Both the position numbers and the translations under genes were made by a program. Below the pieces are notes generated by a model. It had not been told where the DNA came from and did no database searches. It saw nothing but the letters and a program-made list of their open reading frames with translations. Positions 1-12,455 of a DNA stretch of 64,000 nucleotides are shown in pieces. The first letter of the stretch is position 1. The number at the start of each line of letters is the position of its first letter. The DNA is taken from positions 62,001 through 126,000 of the forward strand of contig SNVD02003545.1 of assembly GCA_013180625.2 (NCBI GenBank), in the 5' to 3' direction. This DNA comes from Boswellia sacra (lineage: Eukaryota; Streptophyta; Magnoliopsida; Sapindales; Burseraceae).

Positions 1-73
1 TTCATTAAATTTTACCAGATGATTCTCATCTAATTTCAGGGCAATAAATAATAATAGAGATTGATATACATAA

Positions 74-3000
74 TCAAAGAGGGACAATAATTGGAGCCGG
101 TGGTACCAACTCTTGAATAGGTGAGCAGTGCCAACCACTTTCCTTGGTGTAGCTCACTCTGAAATGCTTCGGAATCCACGTTTCTCCTTGTGACTCTCTT
201 TCTTTCAACAATTCTCTCTGCTTTTCCTCCACAGCTTTCTTTGCTTCTCTAGCTTTCTGCCAATCTCGGCTCAGTATCCCCTCGCTCACCTCACTCCACA
301 CCACTGCTGATTCGCTTCCCAATACTGCCTGAAGAAAATCAAGCTCATGTATGTTCAGGTAGAGAGGTACTTGTATATAAATATGTGTTCAATGCACCCC
401 AACCATGCATGTTTGATTGGCTATATCTATAATAAACAAACTTCTATCTCTCACTTTTGATTTCAATGTATTTGATATTTTATTATTATTGTTATTTGTT
501 AATTTAGGAAAGATTAATAATTTCTTTATCGAGAATATTAGAGATTAAATACTATAGCTAGATCCATATCCGTAAATTTAGGCTTTTATGTTAAGTGACT
601 TCTCAACCAGAAATATACTAACTCGTGCTTTTGACATATTTCCTGAGGAATGTATAATAGAGACATATATGCATCAATGGTAGCTGACAAATTAATATAC
701 CTGAGGGTCCTTTACAATGGGAGCTTTCAGCCCACAAAGAACTTCTTTGGCGTTGAAGATAACAGTACATTTCCTATTCTTCATGTCCTTCACCGAAACA
801 GTTCTGCAATTTCAAAATCGATATTAAAAGACAAAGAAGAATTAAATATATATATATATATGGGTTAGATGCAATAACATTTATATATATATAAATATAG
901 GTTAGATTCAATAATATCACTTTTTTAACACAAATTTATATACAAATTGTGAGCCATTTGATCAATCTATTTTCAATCTTTGAGACTCGATCTAACATAC
1001 ATAATGAATGCATCTTGAGAACAACAATTGTTAATCAACCATTGAGAATTGATTGATTCAACGGTTCACAATTTGTGTAAAAAATGTGGTACCATAGAAC
1101 TTGTCTCCATATATAAACAGCTAACTTTTTATGAATTTGAAATATAGTAACTTTGCAGAATTTTTAGAACACATGAGAAAAAATCAATACATATATATAT
1201 ATATAAAATAAGATCCTCGATAGAAAAGTACCTATCCCAGTGGCCATCGATCTCATAGAGAATCTTCATTGATGATGAGTCGTAGATTTTTCCTTTAATA
1301 GCTCTGTGGTTCCCTCTAAGCCCTAGAAAGGAATTGGTGCCGTAACAAAACTGAGCTTCCAGGCCAGTCTCCTGGCATTTGATTGTAACATTGCCAACCC
1401 ATTCAGTCCCAGGCACTGGAAGAAATCTGATGGATAGCTTTGGAGAGTTCATTACATAAGTTTCTCCATGATTAAGGAGCTTCAACTCCCTTTTGCCATG
1501 CACCTCAGCTTCTACCGAAGTGCCACAGAACTTGGCTACGGGATGTTGGCACCATATCATTTCTATATTTTCCTTCTCATCAGTTGCATGGAGGGCAGTT
1601 ACTGATGGGTGATGTGATACCTAAAAGTTAAATTGCTAATTACTAGTTACTTACCAATTAAATTACACTTTTTTCATTGCCGCTCGTTCAAAAAGAATTC
1701 TAAATAATGAATGCTAAAACTGAAAAATTTATAGTTATAATTTAATGTGTTACCAAAAATTTGTTGACCTAATCCATTTCTATTTCCCACTTATAATATC
1801 TATATGATAGAGAAGTCAAGTGTTTAACCCAAAAACTTAACTCAGCATGTGGGAAGGATCAATAGTTTCTTATAAATCCAAGACCTCTCCTTGTAATTAT
1901 CTAATGTGTGACAACTCAATAATCCGCTTCTTAGATGAGACTCATGGTCATGGTTCGTGCACGACGAACCATCTCTATCCAATTCGAATCCTCATATTGA
2001 TAATTCATGGGTTTGGTTTATATACCAGCACTAAATGAATTAGGCATTTATTAGATATTTAACCCAAAAAAGAATACATTAAGTCGAGTGGTAAATTCTC
2101 CTTATCATAAAGCCAAAACTTCCCTTTACAACTATTAATATAATGTGTGACAATATGTATAAAACACTAAATTAAAAGAATACATAGGTTAAAATTGAAA
2201 AATAAATTAGGAAGAGCAAAGCTTAAGTACCTGTTCTAGAAAAACATTGAGGTTTCCTAATGAAACATGATGAGTTTCTCCAAGAATAGGATTGTAAGGA
2301 GCTGTGCCGAAGATTAGAGGTCGTGATGTACTTATGCTCCAAGCTACGACGGATATAAACCTGTCTTGCGGGGTCTCCGATCTGTTGCAGTTGCTCAGTA
2401 AATCCTTGCTAAAGCAATACATTGACTCGCCAAAACATTGAAGGTGTGACTTTGGAACGTTGAAGATAGCAGGTAGCTGAAGTTGTCAAGAGAAAAGTCT
2501 CAGGTGAAATGGATTATCACATCATCTTTATATCTTTATCCAATAAAATTGCATCCTATGCTTATATATTAAATAATTCTCTCAAAGGCACCGTAAGTGT
2601 GTGATTGTTATTAATTAGATGAAACGGTTTTTGTCAAAAACAAACCCAAAAAAAATATATTTTTTAATCATTTTAATTAGTCATCTAATTAAGCATAGGT
2701 TAAGATTTTTGCTTCTTAATTAGATATTTCTTTCTAAGTAAATTCTCAGATAAAAAGAGAATAGTATATCATTATTGAGAATAGTATATCATTATTCAAA
2801 CAAGTTATTGCACTTGTCTATCCAAATAATATAGATGATAAAGTGAAAATGATTAATTATATTAATCTTAATTTAAACTTGAACAATATTAAGGGAAACA
2901 CCGTTATAAAAAATGATAAGAGTGACACCTACATAAGGTTATATAATAAAATTTATCTTTCAATATATATATATATTGTATAAATACCAAGTGTATAAAT

Positions 3001-6000
3001 TTTTTATATAAGTTTTAAATTTAATAACTTTTATCTACAAGTTTTACTAATTCTATAAACCTTTCAAATGCTTTTATTTTTTAGCATTTTAAAGGTTTAT
3101 GAACTTTATAGATTTTACAATTTTCTATAGTTTAATAATTGATAAAGGTTTCATAAGTTTTTTTAATAATATTTATTATGTTTAAAGTGAATTAATTTAA
3201 CATATTATATCGAATTTTAAAAATTGAAAATGTTGAGGTAATGCCACATCGTTGTGAAAGTAGCTGGTGGCTAGTTTATGAGTGTTGAATGAAATCCTCA
3301 CCCCTTGAGCTAGCTTTTAGGGAAGAGAATGCCTCATACCATCCATCACTTATGTCAAAGCTAAGTTTAGCCCACAGGTCTCAATCCAATTCAGAAGAAA
3401 CGAGTCGATAGTTATCCGACTCAAGGCATGATGTGTGATGGGGGAGAACCCAATCCGAAAAAAACAGCCCGTGTCAATAGTTATCCGACTCAAGGCCTAA
3501 CGTGTGATGGGGGAGATTATTGAAGTAATTCTACATCAATTTTGGAAGGGGCTAATGGTCTCTTTATAAGAGTGAGGAAAATTTTGACCCCTTGAGCTAG
3601 CTTTTGGGGCTAAGAAAGCCTAGCACCACCTGACACTGGTATCATAGCTAAGGTTAACCAACAAGTCTCAGTCCAATACAAGAAAAATGAGTCCATCTGA
3701 CTCAAGACCCAATGTAATATGGGAGATTATTGTTGCGGTAATCCTACATTGGTTTTATGGGAGATTATTGTTAAGGTAATCCTACATTGGTTGTAGCTAG
3801 AGGTGGAATCGGGCCGGGTTGGGGGTGGGGATGCCATCCCCATCCCCGTCCCCAATTAAAATATCAATCCCCATCCCCTGTTAATCCCTAATTTTTTAAA
3901 GCGGGGATGGGGATGGGAAATCCCCAAAGCCAAAACGCATCCCCATCCCCATCCCCAACCCCATTTACTTGTTAAAAATTTATACTTTGAAATAAAACAT
4001 ATTTTAAATTACAACTATAAATCTTAAACAACATACCTACAAATAAATTTTAATAAATCTTTAGACAATCAACATCCTTAAAATAAATCTTTAGGCAAAC
4101 AAAGGTGGGCTAGCTTGGGCTTGGGTTTTATTAAAGTAGACGGGACATTAAGTTTTATAAGAGGAAAGATAACAAGGGTTTAAATATTAGATTACTAAAA
4201 ATATATATATATATTATTTTATTTTAATTTCGAGGAGCGGGCCGGGCTGGGCTTGGAGTATAATCCCCATCCCCATCCCCATCTAATTTCGGGTAAAGTT
4301 TTTATCCTCATCCCCACCCCATTCCCCATTTTTAGGTTCCCATCCCCGGCCCAAACGGGTTGGGGAATTGTGGGGCTCCATCCCCATGGGGATTGGTTCC
4401 ACCTCTAGTTGTAGCAAGGATCGCTGGTTCATTTAAAGTATACCATCCAATAAAAATATTTATTGATCCAACAGTTCATAATTTTAGTAAAACTATTTAC
4501 ACTAATAATATCATTGTCTCAGGCCCAATTTATTGGTCCAATAGTTCATAATTTTAGTAAAACTATTTCTACTAATAATATCTAACCAATGGTCTCAAGC
4601 CTTCACAAACGGTGCTGTAGCTATCCCAAATCGTAATTGTGGGATAAAAAATAAATAATTTTAATTTGCAAAAATTATTTAAGAATGAATAATCTAAACC
4701 TTAAAATTAGTTGACTTGCCTGGAAACGAGTAAGATCTTCTCCTCGTCCAACGTTATTAAATAGACTTAAAATTCGTTGTAGAAGATTAGGAGCTCTGTA
4801 TTCCGCATTTGATTCGCCCTCTAATGATAATGGTTTTGTAAGAACAATCTTTTTCTCTTCATTTCCTTCCTTAACCTGCACCACACCGAGAATATAAAGT
4901 TGATATAATATACTGTAACAATATTCAACTTATATAATATTATTTTATAAATTTATGATATTTAATTAATATTAGATTGGTTATGTTAAATGATTTTGTA
5001 ATATAGAAAAGTCTGAACGTGTGCTCTTACAACACATGTTAATAGTGATGGAGTCAAAAAATAATTTGTCGGAGGCAAAGAAAAAGAATGGGTGAAAGTA
5101 TATATAATTAAAAAATTAATTTTTAGAAATGAAAGAGAAGTAAAGATGATTAATAAGTTGTTTTTGTTTTTATACCTTTCTTGGTTTTGTAGAATTTATC
5201 TCATGAGCTAGAAAAAAATAGCGAGAGAAAGCAAATTCTATGGATATAAAAATATAAAAACGAAAACATAGAAAGGAGCATTTTGTAAAAATCTCAAAAT
5301 TTATAGAAGTTATTAACATCTTTTCGGAAGGGGCTCAAGTAGGATGTGTTTTTTTATGAATTCAGTGTTTTTGTTTTCAATTGAATTTATGAATATGTGG
5401 TTGATTTTGAATTATTTTGAATTTTGAAAAGAATAAGTGATTGAGATTAAATGTAAATTGTATTGAAAAATGTGCAGCACAGAAAACAGGATTTGGATTC
5501 ATAAAAGAACAGAGCCTACGGTATTCGAGGGCAAAATTTGTCATTGCTTATTTAATCATGTGTTTGGTTATAAATTTTGTCTTCTTGTTCGTATAATTTC
5601 GTTTTAAAAGAATATGAAAGATATGTTTATACATTTTTTTAAATATAATAAACATAGAAAATGTGTTAGTTACGTATATTTTATATTTTTGTTTAAAAAT
5701 TATTATTGATAAAAATAATAAATATAAATATTTTTAAATATCACAAAAGAAGCACTTGGTATGCTTTTATGTTAAAACAAGTAACCGGCGGTTAATGCAC
5801 ATTTCCTAAGAAACTCGCATCAAAACAGAAACGTGCAAAACAACCAAATGGTGATGTAATGATCAGAATTTAATTCAATAAAGTAACCATTTAAAAAATG
5901 ATGAAATGAACACCCTTTTATTTTGTCTTGCTAACAAAGATAAATTCTTTCCACACGCCAGCTGAATATATATTATAATGAAATGAAAGTATTAAGTATT

Positions 6001-8900
6001 GACCAAAATAAATTTACTTTTAAAAAGCTCATAAAATACATAAGCAAAGATTGATTTACCAACTAAAGCAACATGTATAATATATATCCTAGTCAAAAAA
6101 AAAATCTAATTGAATTATGGAGAGAGTGTAGGCTACTTTATTAGTTTATAATCTAAAACGAATCTACGAAAATAAAGATATAAAAATAAAAGATGCAATT
6201 AGAGGGGGCCGGCCACACCTTTTAGCTAGCACTTTTAAAATTATTGTGTGTGTTTTCTATATGGAGTTTGAATTAGAGCAATTCTTATATTGTTTAAATA
6301 TTTTTGTTTGATTTTTTAATCTTAGATTAATTATCAAATAATTTCATCCCAATAGAAATAGTCAAAAATTTTAATTACAAAAAAATTAATTGTACAATTT
6401 ATTTATAATTTATTTGTAACAATCTAATAATTTTCAAACATTAGATCTATTCTTCATTTATATGGTTGTTCTTTAAAATGCCAAAAATTAAAAAAAAATA
6501 ATTAATAATAGGAGATGTGTTTAGAATTATTGATTTGATATTTGAGATATTTCAATCTATTTAGACATTAAAATTAAAAAATCATTAAAATTTTACTCTT
6601 ATCATATGTATTTAATGATTTGATTTTTCTATGTTCATTTATTTAAAAAGAAAAATTGTAACACATCATTTAGACACAAAATATTTTATACAAATTTTAT
6701 AGCTTATTTATTGTGTAGTCATCCTGACAGCTGTTCGTACGAAAAGTTGGATATGCAAATAATGCAATTCAATAATTACCGGCAATAAATGATTACACAG
6801 TTGGCGGTGAGTAAGACTAATAAATGTACTACTAGTTAAGAATAATATTCTCTGGAAACTTTTCAAAATTAGTTTTTTTTATAAAAAAAAAATCCTAAAA
6901 TGTACTTATGAGACATCCAATTATCAATAACACATGATTTTCATATAATAAATAATATTAACTTTCTCTAAATAATCAATTATTACGAGAATAATTCCTT
7001 TTATTAATAATTTTTTAAAAATAATTAGAAGAAAATATAAGTTATTTTTTGCCACATATTTGAATTGAGTTCTTCTTTTTCTTTAAATGTTCTCCTGACA
7101 TACCAAATGTTCCTTCTGACATACGTTAGTTTGACTCTGGCCAAATCAATCTCAACCAAATAAATGATAAACTATTTAAATACCAATTTGAAATTTCTAA
7201 TTTCGTAAAGTTTAATATTACAATTATATAATTTCACCACATCTTAAACACAAAATTTTATTAATTTCAAAAGTGGCAAACAATTAGGAATGTCGGTTAT
7301 AAATTTTATGCTCTTTTTCAAAAATAATTTTTATATGAATTATTTGAATTATGATACTTAATATTTCAGAAATGTATATGCTTTTCGGTAATAAATTTTA
7401 AAACTAATATTTTAACTTTTGATGCATCAAAGATATACGGAACAAACAAGAGAAAAATGATTTTTGAAAATATAAACGAACAAATAGATAGAGAGATCTC
7501 TTAAATCAAGTACCCATCATTAATTTTGTTGTAATTAAAAATAAAGAACAAAACTACCCATTAGATAACCCATCTAGTTAATAAAAAAAATTAAATGTGA
7601 AATTGCCTCTAAATTGTTCTCTAAAGTTTCATACCTTTTTTTTTCCAGGAAAATCATTCTTAAAACTCAAACTAATAGAGAGATCACTTCAAAATGATCG
7701 ACTGAACATGTCTTAATATGTTAAATGTGTTTTTATTTTTTAGTAGTGCTATACACTTATAGCTTGTATAGAATCCAAAATCTATAATCTGATGTGGTAG
7801 TCAGTATGGTAAAATCCTATTAGAGATGTAACTTTCCTCATTCTTTTTTGTTTTCTCCTTCTCAGTGAATTTTTTTCATGTAGACTACCAGATCAGATTG
7901 TAAAGTTTGAATTATATGTAAGTTGTAAGTCTAACTTAACTGTTCATTTTTTGTCAAATACTCACTCACTTATATTGATCATCTAAAGAATTATTAAAGA
8001 TATAAGGTGATTTTATTGATTTGAATGTGTATTTTATTATACTTTTCATATACTAGCCACCACATGAGTTTAAAAGCGCAGTTTAATATAAACTCAAAGA
8101 GGTAATAATTAAATACAAAAAAAAAGATTAAATACAAGTTACAAAATTATAAATTTAAAATCTGGGTTTTAATCTGTATCTAGGTCTTTCCTTACATATT
8201 AATTGACTTTAATCAATTTTCACCAACAGAAAATCTAACTAATTTAATAAATAAATTTCTTTATTTTTTAAAGATTAGATTGTAAGAATATTGATCAAAT
8301 ATATTAGATTTCAGCTGACGTCCTTAAAATTTTGTCTAGCCAACCTTTGGCGCATGCTTTATTATTAAGAAACCTCATCGGGGTTGTTAAAAATTACCCA
8401 ATATTGTTCAATTAATAAATTTGTCACCTATACATATATTACAAATATATTAAATTTGTTTTTCATAATTCAATTTGAAATATTAACTCATTTTTTTTAA
8501 TATTTAAAGAATGTTTAATTGTAACCGCTGAAAGACAAGTTATTGTTCCTTAAACGATAAAGAAATACAAGAAGAAGACAAAAGAATCCAATGCCACCTT
8601 CCCCAAATCATTTTCAAAACAAAATATTGCCCCTCAAAACCCACTTCCATTGGTTGCCGGAAAACGACTGAACAACCAACTTTATACAACAATTGACACC
8701 CAGCAACCACTTGAAATATTCATCTTTTGCAAATTAAACATGAAAAGCTACTTATGCACACAATTCTTTAATAGACAAAACATTGGTAAACCCAGGTCCG
8801 GAAATTGTTAAAAGTTCATATAGAGAATGATTGTTGATAAAGAAGAAGAATTTATAAATATATAAAAGAGAAGAGCTAGAGGGAGATGAATACATACCAT
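74..8900 (-). CDS. Oxysterol-binding protein-related protein (short plant ORP3/ORP4 type), six exons, complete
   Basis: Six exons on the minus strand: 8898-8900 (ATG only), 4720-4875, 2231-2476, 1232-1620, 701-803 and 74-328 (TGA at 74-76). The joined frame is 383 codons, the usual length of plant ORPs that have only the lipid-binding ORD and no PH domain. Residues 113-123 read PYNPILGETHH, and residues 134-141 read EQVSHHPS, the OSBP signature across the exon 3/4 junction; the His pair (138-139) is the phosphoinositide-contacting pair of the family. The C-terminal part has the Lys/Glu-rich helix and ends VPL. Family role: cytosolic sterol/PI4P binding and exchange at membrane contacts; the plant ligand is inferred. 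Splice sites are GT-AG except intron 2, which is GC-AG. The final signature residue, normally Pro, is Ser. Introns are 4022, 2243, 610, 428 and 372 bp. I see no inactivating change. Confidence 0.93.
846..1090. mobile_element. Palindromic MITE-like segment in ORP intron 4
   Basis: Within intron 4, the stretch near 930-955 (ACACAAATTT...CAAATTGTGAG) is mirrored near 1062-1080 (GGTTCACAATTTGTGT), an imperfect inverted repeat around an AT-rich centre. No coding capacity. Exact ends and TSD were not resolved. Confidence 0.35.
3231..3790 (+). mobile_element. TRIM-like array of short LTRs in ORP intron 2
   Basis: Four related LTR starts are visible: TGTTGAGGTAATGCCACATC at 3231, TATTGAAGTAATTCTACATC at 3518, TGTTGCGGTAATCC at 3731 and TGTTAAGGTAATCC at 3769. 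The second LTR is about 118 bp and ends ...TGACA; just after it, at 3637-3650, TGGTATCATAGCTA matches the initiator tRNA-Met primer-binding site of plant retroelements. Purine-rich tracts (GATGGGGGAGAT) precede the second and later LTRs. There is no coding region, so this fits a terminal-repeat retrotransposon in miniature with more than two LTRs, partly decayed. Confidence 0.65.
3798..4407. mobile_element. Non-autonomous hAT-type element in ORP intron 2
   Basis: Inverted ends TAGAGGTGGAA / TTCCACCTCTA (11 bp, perfect) are flanked by a perfect 8-bp TSD GTTGTAGC (3790-3797 and 4408-4415), the hAT signature. The subterminal parts are GC-rich, with many CATCCCC units in both orientations, and the centre is AT-rich. 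No transposase frame. It inserted at the right edge of the TRIM-like array, so it is younger than that array. Confidence 0.85.
4888..7740. other. Remainder of ORP intron 1, AT-rich
   Basis: This is intronic DNA of the ORP gene, and no gene on either strand is supported. A stretch near 5340-5480 resembles one at 45150-45290 (both contain TGTTTTTGTTTT and AATATGTG..TTGAT), suggesting a dispersed short repeat. Otherwise I see only AT-rich sequence. Confidence 0.5.
7741..7938. mobile_element. MITE-like inverted repeat in ORP intron 1
   Basis: The left arm near 7764-7802 (AGAATCCAAAATCTATAATC then TGATGTGGTAGTC) is mirrored by the right arm near 7882-7935 (GACTACCAGATCAGATTGTA onward). About 50-bp imperfect arms around an AT-rich loop. 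No coding potential; TSD not resolved. Confidence 0.45.
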
Positions 8901-9115
8901 TTCAAGAGAAGGGGCCGATATATAATAGACTGCTGCTTGCTAGCTAGCTGCTGCAGATGGAAAAGGACTCCCGAAGAAGCGCTTTCTGCAAACTCTGCTT
9001 AGAGTGATCTCTATCGATAGTCTCTATGGAAATATTGCTGGGTCGTTTGTTTGCTCCTGGTGGTGCTATCTTCCTGTTACTGTAATCGATAGACTTTTCA
9101 TGTATATCGTTCGGT

Positions 9116-9125
9116 ATTTATATAC
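9116..9125 (-). promoter_or_regulatory. TATA box of the ORP gene
   Basis: On the minus strand the motif TATATAAATA lies about 215 bp upstream of the ORP ATG. A start site some 30 bp downstream (near 9088) would leave a 5' leader of about 185 nt without an upstream ATG; the nearest ATG (9099-9101) would fall before that start. The initiator ATG is the last codon-sized piece of exon 1, directly followed by the intron donor GTATGT. Confidence 0.6.
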
Positions 9126-9813
9126 AAGAGCTTTAACTTATACTAAGCAACAAAAAAAATAAAATATAAGGAGTCGGCATGGATTGAGTAAGTTTATTAT
9201 TATTATAACTCTTTTTGTTAAATACAAGTTTCCATTTGAGGTCAATACAGCGAAAGTAACCTACTCTCCGGGGTTTGTAACCAGAATTTCTTATTTGGGT
9301 TGGCTGAAAAATTATAAAAAAAATGGTGAACTTTAATGAGGAGGTTTTAGTAATTTAAAGAAAAATGATACATCTAACCAGGAAAATGAAAATATAAATC
9401 ATGTGCTAAAAAATAATTAAAATTGTATTGTAGGAAAATGAAAGTAAACGTAATTAGAAAATAAGATAAAACATTATCAAAGTTCTCTTATACGATGCTT
9501 CAAAGTGTATAAATTATCTATTATTGAATTTCAGTTAATATTTTAATTTCTTTCTTATCTAATAAGAATTCTTTTTTAATATGGATAAAGTGAAAAAAAT
9601 TAATTTTATGTATTAATTTCTTTATAATAAAAATTAAATAAAAATAGACAAATATTATTTTGATAAAGATTAATCAAAAGATGAGATAAAATCGCTTTTG
9701 ATAACTCTTTTAAGAAGACTAAATTCAAATAAATCTAATATGTATAGAAAATCATAATGTTATTTTTAAGATATCAAAATGGATAAATTTGGAAAAAAAA
9801 ATTATATATAAAT
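9126..9813. other. Intergenic, upstream of the ORP gene
   Basis: AT-rich sequence upstream of the ORP TATA box. No coding region or clear element recognised. Confidence 0.5.
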
Positions 9814-11271
9814 GAAAAAATTTCACCAATAACCTAAGGTTTGGCCTAATGACCGACCGACACAAATGACTTCACTTTTTTTTTTTTTTTTAAGTATTAA
9901 AAAATGACCCCACATATGGGAAATAACTTCAAATTACTGATGTTAAATAACTGTGTTAAAATAGATTGAAATCACTTTAATACCCTTTGAATAAATTTTT
10001 TAAAATTAGAGTGACAGCAATTCAAACCTAGTTCTTTAACATATGCATCTTCGTACGTTGCCACTTGACCAACTCTATTTTACATCGAACATTTAAGATT
10101 TTTAAATTTAAAAAAAAAAAAGGGTAATCTGTGCAACAACTCCGATTTATTATTTTAATTTTAATTTTCAGAGACACCGCATTTTGGTTGTGACGCAGGC
10201 AGATCCAACTCTGTTTCACTTTTCCCTTCCTTCTCTCAGTCACACTCTCGTCTATGTCTCCCAAGCCGTATCAAATCCAAAAACACAACACATAAATCCA
10301 AAAACAAAAGCATATACGAGAAAAGTCTCCAATCCGTAATTACACTCCAAAGCCCCTCACCCTGTCAAATATTTCACTTTCAAAGGTGAAAACAAGACCA
10401 AAGAAGAGTCTTCCACTGGTCATCTCTTGGTCTCCACATCCACCATAGATGCTTGTGTTTTGGTTATTGTTCGATACTGAGATCTTGATTTCTTGTATGA
10501 TTTGGGCTGCAGCAAAGTTCGAGTTTTAGCAACTGGGTTTGGAGTATTAATTTCTATATAACTCGTAATTACTGAACATATAAAACTTGACTTGAATTAT
10601 TTTATTTGAGTATGAATTTTACAATATATATGAAATTGTATGAATTAAAATAATAATTTTCCATCTCGATTTTCAAACAGAACCTTTATTTTTGGTTTTA
10701 GAAAGATTTGTTGGTCTATTTCTTTGAGCAGTTTTCATAGGAAGGTGGGTCATTTGAGGGGAGAAAGTGATTCTTTTTTTTTTTTTTTTTTAGCTTGAGC
10801 TTAAGTGCAAGAGGCTGCAATCGGAAGATAAACAATGGGTGTGATGTCGCGATGTGTGGCAATGGTTTTGATGGTGGTGGAGGAGGATGGGGAGGTGGAG
10901 GTGGACACGAAAGAGGAGGAGGTGGTGGAGACGGAGGATGGGTGGTGGTGCAAAGGGTAGTTTCGCGATGGGTGGCGGTGCGGTGAATGGTCGGTGTGCA
11001 GTGGGGGTAGTTCTGCAATGGGAGGGACTGTTAGGTAATTTTAGTGGGGTGTTTATGGAAACTTTACAACTTAGGTGTTTTTATCCGATGTTTAATTGGA
11101 CATATTGAAATTTGAATGATTTTATTTATTTTGATAATAATTTATTGATTGGCCTTTATAGTTATAAACCTAACGAATAATTTAACAACAGAGTCATTTT
11201 TACGTATTTTTTAAAAGATAAAATCATTTGTGTCATTTGACTAAATCTAAAGGTTATTAATAAAATTTTTC
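9814..11271. mobile_element. MULE-like element, non-autonomous
   Basis: Long imperfect terminal inverted repeats of about 60 bp: the left end reads GAAAAAATTTCACCAATAAC and continues CTAAGG...ACACAAATGA; the reverse complement of the right end reads GAAAAATTTTATTAATAACC and continues TTTAGA...ACACAAATGA. Flanks TATATAAAT / TATAAAATT agree at 7 of 9 positions, compatible with a decayed 9-bp TSD. The interior has a T tract at 10773-10791 and a GGA/GGT-rich low-complexity block (10860-10990). No transposase; frames across the purine-rich block are low complexity and not believed. Confidence 0.55.
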
Positions 11272-11339
11272 TATAAAATTTATTCTAAAACGTGGGGTGG
11301 CTATTTAATAAAAATTAAGCTAAACTTTGAAATTATCTA

Positions 11340-12455
11340 ATATTGGTGTACTAATAAATTTTGTATTCGGTTGAACTTAGGCAACTTGCAATTATTTTTA
11401 AAAAAATTTGACTGGGTTTTAGCCTAATGTCACGCCCCGCGTGACACGCACATGGTTTTGCGTCAAGTTTGCACTGAAGCACGCCAAGGATTGGGATTTT
11501 GGGCAAGTGTTATGGTGATTTGGGATCCTTGTGTCAAGGAGGATTCAATGGCGCAAAGAATGAGCGTGACGTTCCGGAATTTTCTAGAAAGTTCCAAGAT
11601 ATTCTAGAATGTTTCGGACACTTCTAGAATACTCCGGAAGGCTTTAGAAGCATGTGGAAGACTCTAGAAGGCCCTAGAAGATTATGGAAGTTCATAGAAG
11701 GATGTGGAATCCTACGAAAGGTTCCGAAAGCAAGTAGAAATATCTAGTATCTAGGGTTCTCTAGAGATGTCTAGATTAGTATAGAGTGGTCTAGTGTGAT
11801 CTAGGCATGTATGGATGTCTCTAGAGTTACTTGGCCAACAAGTAAGCTTGTAAATATCTGGGAAGGGTCTAGAATAAGAATGTTCTAGGTACTTGGTTAG
11901 CCAATAAGGTTGTGAAATGTGGCGCAATGTTAGCCACACGTTGAGGAGGTGCTTGCCTATAAATAGGGGTGAGCACTCATTTGTAAAACAAGTCATGGGA
12001 TTTATGCTAGACTCAAGTGTTCAAGAGTCTTGCAAGACTTGTAAACTACCTTGTGTATAGTGAACATTTCCTCACCCAAATCTCTCGTGTCCTTGTTCTC
12101 TTTCGCTTGAACCTCTCTTAAAGCGGAATAAGACTTACTTAGGTGCACTTTGGAGTGAGTTAGCGCCTAAGGCCGCACGGTCTCCGCTTGTGAAACAATA
12201 AGGCCGTGACACTAACCTTACTCCTAGCTGCTGTCTGCCCCTACTGGATAGTTTTTCTCATCTTTATTGCTGTACTAATAAATTTTGTACTCCATTGTGC
12301 TCGGGAAACTTGCAAGTTCTTTTTATTCAAGTTCGGTTGGGTTTGGCCAAGCGCAATCCCTAGCTACTTCCACGCTTGCTAGATAGTTTTCCTCATCTTC
12401 ATTGGTGTATTAATAAATTTTGTATTCTGTTGAACTTAGAAAACTTGCAATTTTC
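11340..12455. repeat. Short tandem repeat interrupted by a solo LTR
   Basis: A unit with the core TAATAAATTTTGTA..C..TTG and AACTTGCAA occurs at 11351-11395, 12279-12316 and 12410-12455, each followed by a TTGG(G)TTT..GCC and CCTAGCT..TGC-type segment where present. The solo LTR at 11428-12211 sits within the first unit. Origin unknown; there is no reading frame. Confidence 0.5.
11428..12211 (+). mobile_element. Solo LTR, 784 bp
   Basis: It starts TGTCACGCCCCGCGTGACAC and ends GGCCGTGACA, so both ends carry TG...CA in the inverted form TGTCA/TGACA. The 4-bp flank CTAA is present on both sides. A TATA box CTATAAATAG sits at 11957-11966, about 250 bp from the 3' end, followed by a C/T-rich leader-like stretch. 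Upstream of the TATA box are many TTCTAGAA-type repeats (11580-11770). No second LTR, primer-binding site or pol sequence is adjacent, so this is what recombination between two LTRs leaves. Superfamily not assigned. Confidence 0.65.

Noticed and set aside
1950..1990. tRNA-like B-box words (also near 13570 and 41090)
   Set aside because: Only single GTTCGAATCC-like words; no A box at the right distance and no cloverleaf.
10716..11018. Pro/His-rich frame on minus and Gly-rich frame on plus
   Set aside because: Both arise from a GGA/GGT low-complexity block next to a T tract inside a MULE-like element; no conserved domain and no splice context.
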